Position numbers and translations under genes: made by a program. The notes beneath the pieces were generated by a model. It worked only from the letters and a program-made list of their open reading frames with translations. It had not been told where the DNA came from and ran no database searches. A stretch of 64,000 bases of DNA from Acetobacter papayae JCM 25143 (lineage in GTDB: Bacteria; Pseudomonadota; Alphaproteobacteria; Acetobacterales; Acetobacteraceae). The DNA is taken from positions 1-64,000 of the forward strand of contig NZ_BAIN01000007.1 of the NCBI RefSeq assembly GCF_000613285.1, written 5' to 3'. Shown here in pieces: positions 29,091 to 39,940 of this stretch; positions within the stretch are counted from its first letter, which is position 1; every line of letters begins with the position of its first letter.

Positions 29091-29277
29091 TGGGTTTCTA
29101 CATTCTGATGACAAGCATCTACCATTCAGAATTCACCCGGAGAATTCCTTCCTCGTGGCTAGGTAACAAAGTCGATATTAAACATAAAATTAATTGGAAA
29201 ATTGATATACCTCATCGGCACTGAGGAAATATTGTCCCTTAGTCGTAAAAACCAATAATGATTCAGGAGAAATCGCC

Positions 29278-30525
29278 GTGTCACTCCCCCTCGAAGGAAT
29301 CAAGGTAATCGACTTTACAGGCGTGCAGGCGGGGCCTGCCTGCACGCAGATGCTTGCTTGGTTTGGCGCGGATGTCCTGAAGATTGAACTGCCCGGCAAG
29401 GGAGATGTCACCCGAAGTCAATTGCGAGATATCCCCGGTAAAGACGGGTTATATTTTACAATGCTGAATTCGAATAAACGATCACTCGAATTGAATGCCA
29501 AAACGCCCGAAGGTAAGGAAATTCTAACAAAACTCTTAAAAGACGCCGATATTTTTGTTGAAAATTTTGCTCCAGGTTCGCTGGAACGTATGGGTTTCGG
29601 CTGGGATCAGATACAGGCCATTAATCCCAAGCTTATTTATGGTACAATCAAGGGATTTCCAGAAGACTCTCCGTATAGTGATCTCAAGACATATGAAGAT
29701 ATTGCCCAGTGCGCGGGCGGTTCAGCTTCGACGACAGCTGATTGAAGGCTCTCCCTTGATGTCAGCTGCGGCTCTGGGGGATTCCAATACAGGCATGCAT
29801 CTGTTGATCGGGCTGCTGGCAGCCCTGCTTCACCGTGAAAAAACGGGCAAAGGACAGCGGGTCTATATGTCGATGCAGGACGCAGTGCTGAACCTCGTTC
29901 GCGTCAAGATTCGTGACCAGCAGCGTCTTGAGCGGACAGGAGAACTGACAGAATATCCCCAGTATCCGCATAAGCCTTTTGGCGATACTGTTCCGCGTGG
30001 TGAAAATGCCTCTGGCTCTGGCGTGCCGGGATGGATGATGAAATGCAAAAACTGGAAGACTGATCCTAACGATTACGTTTACGTGATTTTCCAGCCCTGG
30101 GGCTGGGAAAATGTGTGTAACGTTATCGGTAAGCCGGAATGGATTACAGACCCCAATTTTGCAACGCCTGACGCCCGTATCCCGCACCTGTTCGATGTTT
30201 ATAACGCTATGGAAGCGTGGACGATCGACAAGGACAAGCATGAAGTGGTCGAGATACTGCGCAAGCTGGAAATCCCCTGTGGGCCGGTGTTGACCACGAA
30301 AGAAATCCTGCACGATGAATCCCTACGTGCGAATGGCTCGATTGTTCCTGTCGAGCATAAGGAGCGCGGTCTTTACTATACAGTCGGCTGCCCCCCGAAG
30401 TTTTCGGCCTTCACACCGGAAATTAAGTCATCCCCCTGTTGGGCGAGCATAACGCCGAAGTTCTGACGGAACTGGGATATAGCGCGGCAGACATCGCTGC
30501 ACTGAAAGAAAAAGGCGTCATCTAA
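29278..30525 (+). pseudogene. frc: Formyl-CoA:oxalate CoA-transferase Frc (frameshifted)
   Basis: Class III CoA-transferase that charges oxalate with CoA from formyl-CoA. Landmarks: [20 protein letters not shown], the catalytic aspartate region [20 protein letters not shown] preceded by MQDAVL, the glycine loop [19 protein letters not shown], and [12 protein letters not shown]. The frame changes near 29744 (GAT TG- GAA, two bases short of the family motif) and near 30433, where a CCCCC run appears one C short; the tail then reads [16 protein letters not shown]. Start is GTG at 29278 with CAGGAG 8 bases upstream. First gene of the oxalate operon; restored length about 416 aa. Confidence 0.88.
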
Positions 30526-30588
30526 AAGAAGCCGATCTGGTCGTGGCCAATGTCTGCGACTGGACTTCCTGCATCCATGGAGGGGATA

Positions 30589-32298
30589 ATGAGCGAAACG
30601 CAGACAGATGCCACGCTGACAGATGGGTTCAATCTTGTTGTTGACGCATTGAAGCTGAACGGAATTACCGAAATTTACGGTGTGGCCGGTATTCCAGTTA
30701 CAGACCTGATGCGCCTGGCGCAGGAAAAGGGTATCCATTATTTCGGCTTCCGCCATGAGACCTCTGCCGGACATGCTGCGGCCATTTCGGGCTATATGCG
30801 CCAGTATCCCGGTATCTGTATGACTGTGTCGGCTCCCGGCTTTCTCAACGGTATGGTTGCGTTGGCCAATGCAACCACCAACGGCTTTCCGATGATTCTG
30901 ATCTCGGGCTCGTCAGACCGCGCCATTGTGGATCTGCAGCAGGGTGACTACGAAGAACTGGATCAAATGAATGCGGCAAAGCCATTTGCCAAAGCCGCTT
31001 ATCGTATCGAACGGGTGGAAGATATCGGTATAGGGGTGGCCCGAGCCATCCGCGCGGCTCTGTCCGGTCGTCCGGGCGGGGTCTATCTGGACCTGCCCGC
31101 CGCCATTTTGCCGGCCGTCATGGATGCTGGAAAAGGCGCAGCCTCGCTGATTCAGATTGTTGATCCCGCACCAGCGAGTATCCCGGCGGATAGCGCCGTT
31201 ACCCGCGCCCTTACGCTGCTGGCACAGGCTAAGCGCCCTCTGGTTATTCTCGGTAAAGGTGCATCTTACGCGCGGATCGAGAAAGATATTCGGCAGTTTC
31301 TTGAAACAACCAATATTCCTTTTTTGCCTATGTCCATGGCCAAAGGGCTGATGCCCGACACACATTCGCAATCAGCGGCGACCGCACGGTCCAAAGTGCT
31401 GGCCGAAGCCGATGTGGTGATGTTGGTTGGTGCACGTTTGAACTGGCTGTTGGGGCATGGAAAGCCGCCGCAATGGGCAGCGGATGGGCAGTTTATCCAG
31501 CTTGATATTGATCCGGTTGAAATTGACAGTAACCGGAAGATCGAGGCCCCTGTGGTCGGTGATATCGCCTCTTCCGTCAGGCTGCTGCTTGAAGGGTTTT
31601 CCGCAACGCCTGTAAAGGCTCCACAAGACTGGATTGACAGCATTGAGGCGCACAAAGCCGAGAATGCAAAAAAAATGGCGACCCGCCTTGCTGCTCGTCC
31701 GGTTCCGCTTAATTTTTTCGCCGCACTGGGGGCTGTCAGCCGGGTCGTGCAGGATCACCCGGAGGCCTATATTGTGTCCGAAGGCGCCAATACGCTCGAT
31801 GTCGGTCGTAATCTGATTGACATGGCGTTACCGCGCCACCGGCTTGATGTCGGCACTTGGGGCGTCATGGGTATAGGCATGGGGTTTGCGATTGCTGCTG
31901 CCGTGACCCAGAAGGCTCCTGTTATTGCTGTGGAAGGTGATAGCGCATTTGGTTTTTCTGGCATGGAGATTGAGACAATCTGCCGTTACAACCTGCCGGT
32001 GACTGTCGTGATCATGAATAATGGCGGCATTTACCGTGGAGATGATGTCAACCGCTCCGGCGATGGAGAACCCGGCGTTACGACACTTTCCGCTACTGCG
32101 CGCTATGACATGATGATGGAGGCATTTGGCGGCAAGGGCTACACAGTCACGACCTCGGAAGACTTGGAATGCGCGCTGCGTGAAGCAGTCGCTAGTGGCA
32201 AGCCCGCGCTTATCAATGTCGTCATTGATATTCATGTCGGTACTGAAAGCGGACATCTGAAAAAGCTTAATCCGAGCACCGCACAGGCAGCAAAATAA
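30589..32298 (+). CDS. oxc: Oxalyl-CoA decarboxylase
   Basis: Thiamine-diphosphate enzyme (569 aa) that converts oxalyl-CoA to formyl-CoA and CO2, consuming a proton. Visible: the N-terminal glutamate region FGFRHETSAGHAAAISGYM, the central nucleotide-binding domain with ADP-contacting ARLNWLLGHGKPP, and the ThDP motif GDSAFGFSGMEIETICRYNL followed by IMNNGGIYRG. The ATG at 30589 is preceded by GGAGGGG at short spacing. With frc it cycles CoA between formate and oxalate; in acid-tolerant bacteria this helps both oxalate removal and pH control. Confidence 0.95.
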   Translation: MSETQTDATLTDGFNLVVDALKLNGITEIYGVAGIPVTDLMRLAQEKGIHYFGFRHETSAGHAAAISGYMRQYPGICMTVSAPGFLNGMVALANATTNGFPMILISGSSDRAIVDLQQGDYEELDQMNAAKPFAKAAYRIERVEDIGIGVARAIRAALSGRPGGVYLDLPAAILPAVMDAGKGAASLIQIVDPAPASIPADSAVTRALTLLAQAKRPLVILGKGASYARIEKDIRQFLETTNIPFLPMSMAKGLMPDTHSQSAATARSKVLAEADVVMLVGARLNWLLGHGKPPQWAADGQFIQLDIDPVEIDSNRKIEAPVVGDIASSVRLLLEGFSATPVKAPQDWIDSIEAHKAENAKKMATRLAARPVPLNFFAALGAVSRVVQDHPEAYIVSEGANTLDVGRNLIDMALPRHRLDVGTWGVMGIGMGFAIAAAVTQKAPVIAVEGDSAFGFSGMEIETICRYNLPVTVVIMNNGGIYRGDDVNRSGDGEPGVTTLSATARYDMMMEAFGGKGYTVTTSEDLECALREAVASGKPALINVVIDIHVGTESGHLKKLNPSTAQAAK

Positions 32299-32313
32299 TT
32301 CGGGAGCGTCAGT

Positions 32314-33477
32314 ATGATGACAACAGCAGATAATAGCCCTCTCAATCGGCCACAGGGGCCGCTGGCGGGGATAACCGTTATTGATCTGACGCATGTGATC
32401 AACGGCCCCTTTGCAACGGCCATTCTTGCTGACATGGGTGCGCGGGTTATCAAGGTGGAACCCCCGCAGGGGGATGATACGCGCGGCAACGGGCCGTATC
32501 TAGGTGAAAAATCGCTGTATTTTTCCTGCGTTAACCGTGGGAAGGAAAGTGTTGCCCTGAACCTGAAAGACGATGCGGATCGGACCATTTTTATTAATAT
32601 GGTGCGTAAGGCAGATGTCGTGGTCGAGAACTATCGCCCTGGGGTGATGGATCGTCTTGGTTTCTCTTTTCCTGAACTCCAGAAGATCAATCCACAGATC
32701 ATCTATGCCGCCTCGTCGGGGTTTGGACATACAGGGCCGTTAACCCTTAACCCGGCCTATGATACGATTATTCAGGGCATGAGCGGGCTGATGGAGGCAA
32801 CTGGCTTCCCTGATGGCCCGGCAACGCGCGTTGGCACATCAGTCTCGGATATTGCTGCGGGCCTTTACCTTTATGCTGGCATTGTGACAGCCCTGTATGA
32901 CCGGGAGCGTACCGGCCACGGTTCGCAGGTCGACATTGCTATGTTCGATGCGACGCTCGCTTTCCTTGAACATCCCTTCATGGCGTGGGCGGCAACAGGT
33001 AAGGCCCCGCTGCGTATTGGCAACCGCCATCCGTCCATGACGCCGTTTGATACATTTGCTGCCAAGGACAGGTCGTTTGTCCTGTGTTGCGGTAATGACC
33101 ATCTATTTGGCATTCTGTGTCATATAATCGGTCTGCCAGAGCTGGTGCAGGACCCGCGTTTTATCACCAATGTTTTGCGCACGCAGAACAACAGCGCCCT
33201 GAAAACGAAACTAGAGGAGGTTTTTTCTGCACGCACGGCAGATGATTGGATACAGGAGCTGGATGCGGCGGGCCTGCCTGTTGGCCCGCTTCTGGACATT
33301 GCCGAGGCCGCCGCCCTGCCGCAAACTGCGGCCCGCAAGATGGTGGTGACGGCAGGTGGCCTGAAAATGCCAGGCAACCCAATCAAGCTTTCATCCTACC
33401 CTGATAGTGACACAAGGCCGGCCGCGCCTGAACTCAATGAGCATGGAGCCGCATTGCGTCAGGAGTTCTCATCATGA
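32314..33477 (+). CDS. CaiB/BaiF CoA-transferase (UctC/YfdE-like)
   Basis: Intact class III CoA-transferase (387 aa). Conserved blocks: GITVIDLTHVINGPFATAIL, GARVIKVEPPQGDDTRGNGP, DVVVENYRPGVMDRLG, and QVDIAMFDATLAFLEHPFMA with the catalytic aspartate. In Acetobacter and enteric bacteria a second transferase beside frc and oxc (UctC, YfdE) moves CoA from acetyl-CoA or succinyl-CoA to oxalate or formate, priming the pathway and contributing to acetic-acid resistance. That role is inferred from operon position, 15 bases after oxc; GGAG precedes the start. Confidence 0.88.
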   Translation: MMTTADNSPLNRPQGPLAGITVIDLTHVINGPFATAILADMGARVIKVEPPQGDDTRGNGPYLGEKSLYFSCVNRGKESVALNLKDDADRTIFINMVRKADVVVENYRPGVMDRLGFSFPELQKINPQIIYAASSGFGHTGPLTLNPAYDTIIQGMSGLMEATGFPDGPATRVGTSVSDIAAGLYLYAGIVTALYDRERTGHGSQVDIAMFDATLAFLEHPFMAWAATGKAPLRIGNRHPSMTPFDTFAAKDRSFVLCCGNDHLFGILCHIIGLPELVQDPRFITNVLRTQNNSALKTKLEEVFSARTADDWIQELDAAGLPVGPLLDIAEAAALPQTAARKMVVTAGGLKMPGNPIKLSSYPDSDTRPAAPELNEHGAALRQEFSS

Positions 33478-34151
33478 CGCAGCAGGCGGACACCAAGCCT
33501 CCTGTTTCGCTTAAAAACGAGCTGATCCGTCTCATGTGTGTCACCATGGCCTGCTCGGTTACAGAGGTCGTGTGTTATGGCGACGCCGCGCATGTTTATG
33601 CGGGTATTATGACCGGCAACACTGTCCAGCTTGGTTGGGCGTTGTCGGCCGGTCAGTACGTCAAGGCGCTGCCTATAGTTATTGCCTTGGGTTCCTTCTT
33701 CATCGGCTGTGTGGTTGCCAGTTTTTTTCGTGTTCAACTCAAGCCGTTACGGCGCGTTTACTGGTTGATGGCCAGCCTGCTGACCATGGCCTCGATCGTT
33801 CGCTTCCATACGCCATTGCATCTTTTTGTCGAGCTGCCGCTTCTGGCGTTTACCATGGCTTTGCAGGGCGAGGGCCTATCACAATTTGCCGGGGTAAAAT
33901 TGCAAACCGTTGTGGTTACAAACAATCTTGTCAAATTTGCAAAAGCCTTGACCGAACGCTACATCAACCCTGCCGTCGATCCCTCAAAAATACCCTCACG
34001 CGCTGACGTTCTCGTGCCGGGTGTGTGCTGGTGTACGTTCTGTGCTGGTGCAGGGATCGGCGCACTGCTATCCGTTCATCACGCATACCCGCTGATTGTA
34101 CCAATTGGTCTTTTGCTGTTCTTAGGGGCTTCAGAGCGAACCAATATATAA
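33474..34151 (+). CDS. DUF1275 (YoaK-type) membrane protein
   Basis: Integral membrane protein (225 aa, about five to six hydrophobic segments). DUF1275 signatures: TEVVCYGDAAHVYAGIMTGNTVQLGWAL near the start and TNNLVKFAKALTERYINP in the second half. Function of the family is unknown. The start overlaps the CoA-transferase stop (ATGA), so it belongs to the oxalate operon. The operon otherwise has no transporter, so this protein is a candidate carrier for oxalate or formate; that is inference only. Confidence 0.85.
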   Translation: MTQQADTKPPVSLKNELIRLMCVTMACSVTEVVCYGDAAHVYAGIMTGNTVQLGWALSAGQYVKALPIVIALGSFFIGCVVASFFRVQLKPLRRVYWLMASLLTMASIVRFHTPLHLFVELPLLAFTMALQGEGLSQFAGVKLQTVVVTNNLVKFAKALTERYINPAVDPSKIPSRADVLVPGVCWCTFCAGAGIGALLSVHHAYPLIVPIGLLLFLGASERTNI

Positions 34152-34163
34152 AGCCTCTCTCCT

Positions 34164-34402
34164 CTAGGCTTAGGACTCATAACCAGAACATGACCGGCGC
34201 GGCGAGGCAGATGGCAGAGAAGAAGACGGTCTGGCATCTGTCATAGCGTGTTGTGACCCGCCTCCAGTCCTTGAGCCTGCCGAACGTGATCTCGATACGG
34301 TTGCGTCTTTTGTATTGCCGCCATCATGCGGATGAAGAACCCCATAATAATCCAGCGTTTCAAGCCGTTATAGAGCGTCTTGTGTGGGCCGTATTCCCGG
34401 GG
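34164..34402 (-). mobile_element. Internally deleted IS5-family (IS427-like) relic
   Basis: Begins with the terminal repeat CTAGGCTTAGGACTC. The minus strand encodes the transposase tail IEITFGRLKDWRRVTTRYDRC and, joined to it out of place, an earlier piece YNGLKRWIIMGFFIRMMA with YGPHKTL before it. The catalytic core is deleted and the second end repeat is not found. Same family as the relics at 9096, 23814 and 46165. Confidence 0.8.
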
Positions 34403-34728
34403 GCACCAATGTTTTCTTCTGCTCTGCCATAGGGATTATCTTTCGAGGGTTTTACGCTCAGGCAATCCCGGGGCAGTTCACACATTTTAGTCATGCACAC
34501 GCGCTTTCTGTTAACGACGAACAGCGGCAAGCAGCTCAATTTATGATCTGTGAATATAAGATTATGCGGGATTGAGAGGGTAATGGTCGGCGAGAGCGCG
34601 TAGTAGCGTGGCGTTTGGCAATGCCATGTCTTCTTTTTAGGTGAAGTCCCGTTTGTAACAGCGTCCAGATGCAGGACTGCTGACGAACGCACCTGATGTA
34701 GAGAGGGTGTAGGCAAAAAAGGAGAGAC
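34403..34728. other. Noncoding gap before the alcohol/aldehyde oxidation cluster
   Basis: About 325 bases. I found no gene that can be named. It is less GC-rich than the cluster that follows, and ends with GGAGAG right before the alcohol dehydrogenase start, so it must include that promoter. Confidence 0.4.
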
Positions 34729-35748
34729 ATGATGCTTGGCACAGTCCTGTACGGGCCGCGTGACGTGCGATGCGAGGATATTCCTGAGCCTCAGATCGTG
34801 GAGCCGACCGATGCTATTATCAGGCTATCGGCCAGTTGTGTCTGCGGTTCGGACCTGTGGCCTTATCGTGGTGCGAACGAAGTGACCGCGCCCATGCACA
34901 TGGGCCATGAATATTGTGGCGTCGTGCTGGAGGTCGGCAGCGCGGTCACGACCGTCAAGCCGGGCCAGTTCGTCGTGGGGTCATTCTGTATTTCCGACAA
35001 CACCTGTCCGCATTGCCGTTTCGGGTTCCAGTCGTCGTGCGAGCAGCGTACATTTATGAGCGGTGCTCAGGCATCGATCGCCCGTGTGCCGCTTGCTGAC
35101 GGTACGCTGGTTGCGACCCCGGAGATGCCATCGGAAGACCTGATTCCGAGTCTTCTTGCCACGTCCGATGTTCTGGGTACCGGCTGGTATGCGGCTGATG
35201 CGGCGCGTGTGCAGCCGGGATCGACCGTCGCGGTGGTTGGAGATGGTGCCGTTGGTCTGATGGGCGTGCTCGCGGCGAAGCAGATGGGCGCTACGCGCAT
35301 CATCGCGATGAGCCGCCACAAGCAGCGTCAGGAACTGGCCGAGGAATATGGAGCGACCGATATCGTGGCCGAGCGCGGTGACGAGGGCGTGGCGCGCATC
35401 AAGGCATTGACGAAGAATATCGGAGCAGATTCCGTCCTCGAATGCGTGGGCACCAATGAATCGATGCAGCAGGCAATCCACTGCACACGTCCTGGCGGAA
35501 TGATCGGGTATGTGGGGGTGCCGCATGGCGTGACCTTCGATGGCCAGTCGCTGTTCTTCTCGCAGACGGGCATGCTCGGCGGCCCGGCCCCAGTCCGGCG
35601 TTTCCTACCGCATCTGATCAATCTTGTGATGCGGCGCCAGATCAATCCCGGCAAGGTTTTCGATTTCGAGGTGCCGCTGAAGGATGTCGCCGAAGGCTAC
35701 AAGGCGATGGACGAGCGCCGGGCCATCAAGACTCTGCTGAGAGTGTAA
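34729..35748 (+). CDS. Zn-dependent alcohol dehydrogenase (MDR family)
   Basis: Medium-chain dehydrogenase (339 aa). Catalytic zinc ligands: [10 protein letters not shown] and MGHEYCGVV; structural zinc cysteines in [22 protein letters not shown](P) loop [22 protein letters not shown]. The pattern CVCGSDLW resembles enzymes acting on secondary or polyol alcohols. It opens a five-gene, GC-rich plus-strand cluster ending in an EthD protein; 35 bases separate it from the 2Fe-2S gene. A cytosolic dehydrogenase with a periplasmic aldehyde oxidase suggests combined alcohol and aldehyde oxidation. Confidence 0.9.
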   Translation: MMLGTVLYGPRDVRCEDIPEPQIVEPTDAIIRLSASCVCGSDLWPYRGANEVTAPMHMGHEYCGVVLEVGSAVTTVKPGQFVVGSFCISDNTCPHCRFGFQSSCEQRTFMSGAQASIARVPLADGTLVATPEMPSEDLIPSLLATSDVLGTGWYAADAARVQPGSTVAVVGDGAVGLMGVLAAKQMGATRIIAMSRHKQRQELAEEYGATDIVAERGDEGVARIKALTKNIGADSVLECVGTNESMQQAIHCTRPGGMIGYVGVPHGVTFDGQSLFFSQTGMLGGPAPVRRFLPHLINLVMRRQINPGKVFDFEVPLKDVAEGYKAMDERRAIKTLLRV

Positions 35749-35783
35749 CTGTCAGGTTTCGGTTGGATGCTGGGAGGATCGAG

Positions 35784-36242
35784 ATGATCACGCTGAATAT
35801 CAATGGGATCGATTATAGTTTCGATGGCGATCCTGAAATGCCTCTGCTGTGGTATCTGCGCGATGAGGCTGGTCTGACCGGAACCAAATTCGGCTGCGGC
35901 ATGGCGTTGTGCGGGGCGTGTACTGTGCATGTCGATGGCGCTCCGGCCCGTTCCTGCATGCTCCCGGTCGGGGCGGTGAGGGGGCGGATCACCACGATTG
36001 AGGCCGTGGCCGAGACCCATGTCGGTCGGGCGGTGCAGGAGGCATGGGTCAAGGCGCAGGTGCCGCAATGCGGTTACTGCCAGTCTGGACAGGTCATGAC
36101 GGCGAGTGCCCTGCTGGCCAAGGACGCCAAACCGACCGAGGCCGATATCGATGCCGCGATGAGCGGCAATATCTGTCGCTGCGCGACCTATAATCGAATT
36201 CGCGAAGCCATCAATGATGCGGCGGAGGTGCTGACCCGATGA
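35784..36242 (+). CDS. 2Fe-2S subunit of a molybdenum aldehyde oxidase
   Basis: Small subunit (152 aa) with two 2Fe-2S clusters: [18 protein letters not shown] plus SCMLPV, and [16 protein letters not shown] plus [12 protein letters not shown]. Matches the small subunit of the AldFGH-type membrane aldehyde dehydrogenases of acetic acid bacteria and of isoquinoline 1-oxidoreductase. GGGAGGAT sits just before the ATG at 35784. Its stop overlaps the start of the Mo subunit by 4 bases. It has no export signal and is presumably carried across the membrane by the Tat-tagged large subunit. Confidence 0.9.
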   Translation: MITLNINGIDYSFDGDPEMPLLWYLRDEAGLTGTKFGCGMALCGACTVHVDGAPARSCMLPVGAVRGRITTIEAVAETHVGRAVQEAWVKAQVPQCGYCQSGQVMTASALLAKDAKPTEADIDAAMSGNICRCATYNRIREAINDAAEVLTR

Positions 36243-38431
36243 GTGTGGCAGCAACATCACGGCGCGGTTTCCTCGCCGGGTCTGCGGGCTTGGTCCTTTC
36301 GGTCAGTTTCGGCGGTCAGATCGCCCGGGCTGCGGCAGCGGCGCTCGATTTCGTGCCGAATGCGTTCGTGCGCGTCGATCATGACGGGACAGTCTCGGTT
36401 ATCTCGCCTTATCTCGAAATGGGGCAGGGCGTTTTCACCGGAATCGCGACACTGGTCGCGGAGGAAATGGACGCTGATTGGAGCAAGGTGCGGGTTGAGC
36501 CGGCGCCTCGGGTCACAAGGATTACATCAATCCGGCTTTTGCGAGCACGGGCTGGGCGATCCAAGCACCGGCGGCAGTTCTTCGCTGCGTGGTGCATGGG
36601 AGGTGATGCGAAAGGCTGGAGCGGTGGCGAGGGCGATGCTCGTTTCGGCCGCGGCTAGAAGCCTGGGGGTTCCGGCAAGCAGCCTCGCCGTCAGCAATGG
36701 CGTAGTTATCCACGCCAGGTCCGGTCGGCAGCTTGCCTTCGGTGATCTTGTAGCGGTTGCAGCTTCATTGCCGGTGCCCACGGACGTGCCGATGAAGGCG
36801 CCACGTGATTATACGCTGGTCGGCAGAAGCGCCACCTTGCCCCGTGTTGATGTGCCATCGAAGGTCAATGGGACGGCGGTTTATACTCAGGACATCAAGT
36901 TGCCGGACATGCTGGTGGCCGTGGTCGCGCATCCGCCAGATGGGGCGCAACCTTGCGGCATGTTGATGACAGTGCCGCCCGCTCTATCCCGGGTGTTCTT
37001 GCCGTCATAGAGGTTCCCGGCGATGCGGAGGTCATGGGCGGGGTCGCCGTTCTTGCACGCAATACATGGGTTGCTCGTCAGGGTCGTGATGCCCTGAACA
37101 TTGTCTGGGACGACAGCAAATCCTTCGATAAGGGCAGCGATGAACTGTTCGCGCAGTATCGTGCCCTGTCGCAGCAACCCGGAATACCGGCCGTATCGCG
37201 CGGTACGATCCTGACCGAAGTGCCGGCTGGCGGGCATGTGATCGATGCCAGTTTCGCACAGCCCTATCTGTGTCACGCCTCAATGGAGCCACTGAACTGT
37301 CTGGTGAAGCTGGGAGACGGGATATGTGAGATCTGGAACGGAGAACAGTTCCAGAGTGTCGATCAGCAGAACGTCGCCAAGGAACTGGGGCTGAAGCCCG
37401 AGCAGATCGTTATTCACCAGCTTTATGCGGGCGGCAGTTTCGGCCGTCGCGCCAACCCGCGTTCGGATTATGTGCGTGAGGCCGTGCGGATCGCGGTCGC
37501 GGCGAAAGCCCACGGGATCGTAAAGCCGATCAAGATGGTGTGGATGCGCGAGGACGATATGCGCGGAGGGCAATACCGCCCCATGACCCAGCACCGTGGG
37601 CGATTGGTGCTGGATGCCCATGGCAGGATATTGTCGTGGTATCATGTCGTCGTTGGCCAGAGCTTCACCCCAACGGCGCCAGGTAAGACCGACAATAGCC
37701 TCTCCGAGGGTCTCAGCGACCTGCCTTATGACGTGCCAAATCTGCGTGTTGAGCAGCATGTCGTATCGAGCGTCGCGGTGCCGACGCAATGGCTGCGTTC
37801 CGTGGGGCATACCCATACGGCGTTCGTCGGGGAAGGCCTGATTGACGAAGCGGCGCGCACGACGGGGCAGGATCCGTATCACTTTCGTCGGGGGATGCTG
37901 AGTGGCAGCCCGCGCCATCTGGGTGTGCTGGATGCGGTGGCGCGTGCCTATGGCTGGGAACGTCCGCTAGCCCCCGGCCGTGCCGGCGAGTTACGCGGAC
38001 GGGGCATTGCCGTCTGGCAGTCATTCGGCACCTATCTGGCACAGGTCGCGGAAGTGACGGTTCATCAGGATGGCTCTTTTTCGGTTGACCGGGTTGTCTG
38101 CGCTGTTGATTGCGGCCGTGTCGTTAACCCGGATATCGTCCGCTCGCAGATCGAGGGCGGTGTGGGTTTTGGTCTCTCCTTTCTGGGGCAGGAGATCACA
38201 TTGAAAGAAGGGCGTGTCGAGCAGGGCAATTTCAACGATTATCCGGTTCTGCGAATGAATCGGATGCCCGTCACAGAGGTGCATATCGTTCAATCCGACA
38301 AGCCGCCAAGCGGGGTCGGCGAGCCTGGCGTCCCGCCGATCGTGCCAGCTGTTGGCAATGCGATCGCCGCAGCTACCGGCCGTCCGGTGCGCTCTTTGCC
38401 TATCGGGAATCTGGCGCCTCGCGCCGTCTGA
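36239..38431 (+). pseudogene. Molybdopterin subunit of periplasmic aldehyde oxidase (three frameshifts)
   Basis: Large subunit of an AldFGH/IorAB-type oxidoreductase, about 730 aa restored. The N-terminus has a twin-arginine signal (SRRGFLAGSAGLVLSVSFGG). Conserved blocks: ISPYLEMGQGVFTGIATLVAEEM, GDPSTGGSSSLRGAWEVMRK, YTLVGRSATLPRVDVPSKVNG, QLYAGGSFGRRANPRSDYV, and [20 protein letters not shown] with the catalytic glutamate. The frame is lost near 36513, 36540 and 36948 (then RHVDDSAARSIPGVLAV); each fits one missing base. It makes a complex with the preceding 2Fe-2S and following cytochrome subunits, oxidising aldehydes in the periplasm. Confidence 0.88.
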
Positions 38432-38459
38432 CATTCAAAAAGCGGTGCGATCAGACATC

Positions 38460-39788
38460 ATGACAGTTTTTCGAAAGAGTGTTGGCTATGTAGCCGGCAT
38501 CGCCATTGCCGCAACAACTGGCCTCGTTTCTTATCGTGCCTTGCAAGCCGAAGGGCCAGAACCACCGGCCGTAATTTCCGGCGTGCCGCGCGATTTTCCT
38601 GATGCGGCTGATGATCTGGTCAAGCGGGGGCAATATCTGACACGGGCCGCAGATTGTGAGGCGTGCCATACGGTCGTTGGAGGAGCACCTTTTTCCGGAG
38701 GCCGCCCCTTCAAACTGCCATTCGGAACGATTTATGCCACGAACCTGACACCGGATAGGGAAACGGGTATCGGGGGATGGTCCGATGCGCGATTCCTCCG
38801 TGCGGTGCGTGACGGTATTGGCACGCATGGTAATCTGTATCCAGCCATGTCTTACACGTCATATACGGCGTTGAGCACAGCAGATGCTCTGGCGATCAAG
38901 GCTTATCTGTCGAGCCTGAAACCAGTCCATGCGACAGTTCCCACCGGGACATTGTCCTTTCCGTTTAATCAACGGTGGGGCATGAAGCTGTGGAATCTCG
39001 TTTTCTTCCATCCTCATCGTTATAAGCCCGATCCGACCCGCGATGCGCAATGGAACCGAGGGGCGTATCTCGCGACTGCGCTGGGGCATTGTGGGGAATG
39101 CCATACGCCTAGAAATATTGGCTTCGCCATGCGCTCTCGGGAATATCTGGCCGGCACGGTTGTCGAGGGGTGGAAGGCCTATAACACGACATCGAACGCG
39201 ACCTACGGGATAGGCGAATGGTCTGACGAGCAATTGACAGGCTATCTGGCGCAAGGCCATGCGCATGGACGCAGTTCAGCCGCCGGCCCGATGGCGGAAG
39301 TGGTCGAACATAGTCTGCAATATCTGACACCCTCGGATATTCAGGCTCTGGTCGTCTATCTTCGCGGCATTGATCCGGTTCGTGGCGTAGGGAGCGACAG
39401 GGTTGAGCTGAAGCCGGCTGCGGTCGTAGCGTCCACGAATCTTTTGCCGGCAGGAGACGCGGCGGGTGGTAATACGCGCGGTAGGCAGTTGTTCGAAGGC
39501 GATTGCGCAGGGTGCCACCAGTTCAATGGCGTGGGACGCCAGAGTGAATACGCATCGCTGGCTGGTAGTCACGCGGTAAATGATACGACAGGAACCAGCA
39601 TGCTGCAGGTCATTCTGGACGGCAGCAGCCTGACGGTAAACGGACGCAGGCAGGTCATGCCAGGGTTTGGCGCGGCCTATTCGAATGAGGATGTCGCGGC
39701 AGTTGCCAATTACGTTCTGGCTCATTTTGGAAGCAAACTCGGCAAGATTGATGCCGCCGCGGTTGCTAAGGCTCGTCAGACCCACTGA
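38460..39788 (+). CDS. Triple-heme cytochrome c subunit of the aldehyde oxidase
   Basis: Periplasmic or membrane-anchored cytochrome (442 aa). A single N-terminal hydrophobic segment (VAGIAIAATTGLVSY) acts as anchor or signal. Three heme motifs: CEACH (residues 66-70), CGECH (about 213) and CAGCH (about 351). Architecture equals the cytochrome subunit of alcohol and aldehyde dehydrogenase complexes of acetic acid bacteria, which reduces ubiquinone. I choose the ATG at 38460 because the signal begins there; the upstream extension overlaps the Mo gene. The cluster order (small, large, cytochrome) supports a three-subunit complex. Confidence 0.92.
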   Translation: MTVFRKSVGYVAGIAIAATTGLVSYRALQAEGPEPPAVISGVPRDFPDAADDLVKRGQYLTRAADCEACHTVVGGAPFSGGRPFKLPFGTIYATNLTPDRETGIGGWSDARFLRAVRDGIGTHGNLYPAMSYTSYTALSTADALAIKAYLSSLKPVHATVPTGTLSFPFNQRWGMKLWNLVFFHPHRYKPDPTRDAQWNRGAYLATALGHCGECHTPRNIGFAMRSREYLAGTVVEGWKAYNTTSNATYGIGEWSDEQLTGYLAQGHAHGRSSAAGPMAEVVEHSLQYLTPSDIQALVVYLRGIDPVRGVGSDRVELKPAAVVASTNLLPAGDAAGGNTRGRQLFEGDCAGCHQFNGVGRQSEYASLAGSHAVNDTTGTSMLQVILDGSSLTVNGRRQVMPGFGAAYSNEDVAAVANYVLAHFGSKLGKIDAAAVAKARQTH

Positions 39789-39940
39789 GGTCTAGCTATG
39801 ACTAGAGCGATAGCCCTCGGCCCAGCAACGTGATGGCGAGACAGAAAGTGGAGGCGTTCCCGCTGAGCGCATGGATGCAGTGGGTAGGCTGTTAAAAAGA
39901 ACAACCGGAACGGTCCGTTTGCGAAAGAGGAGAAACAGAC

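Noticed and set aside
38060-38434. Minus-strand frames under the Mo subunit gene
   Set aside because: They are shadows of a GC-rich, well conserved plus-strand gene.
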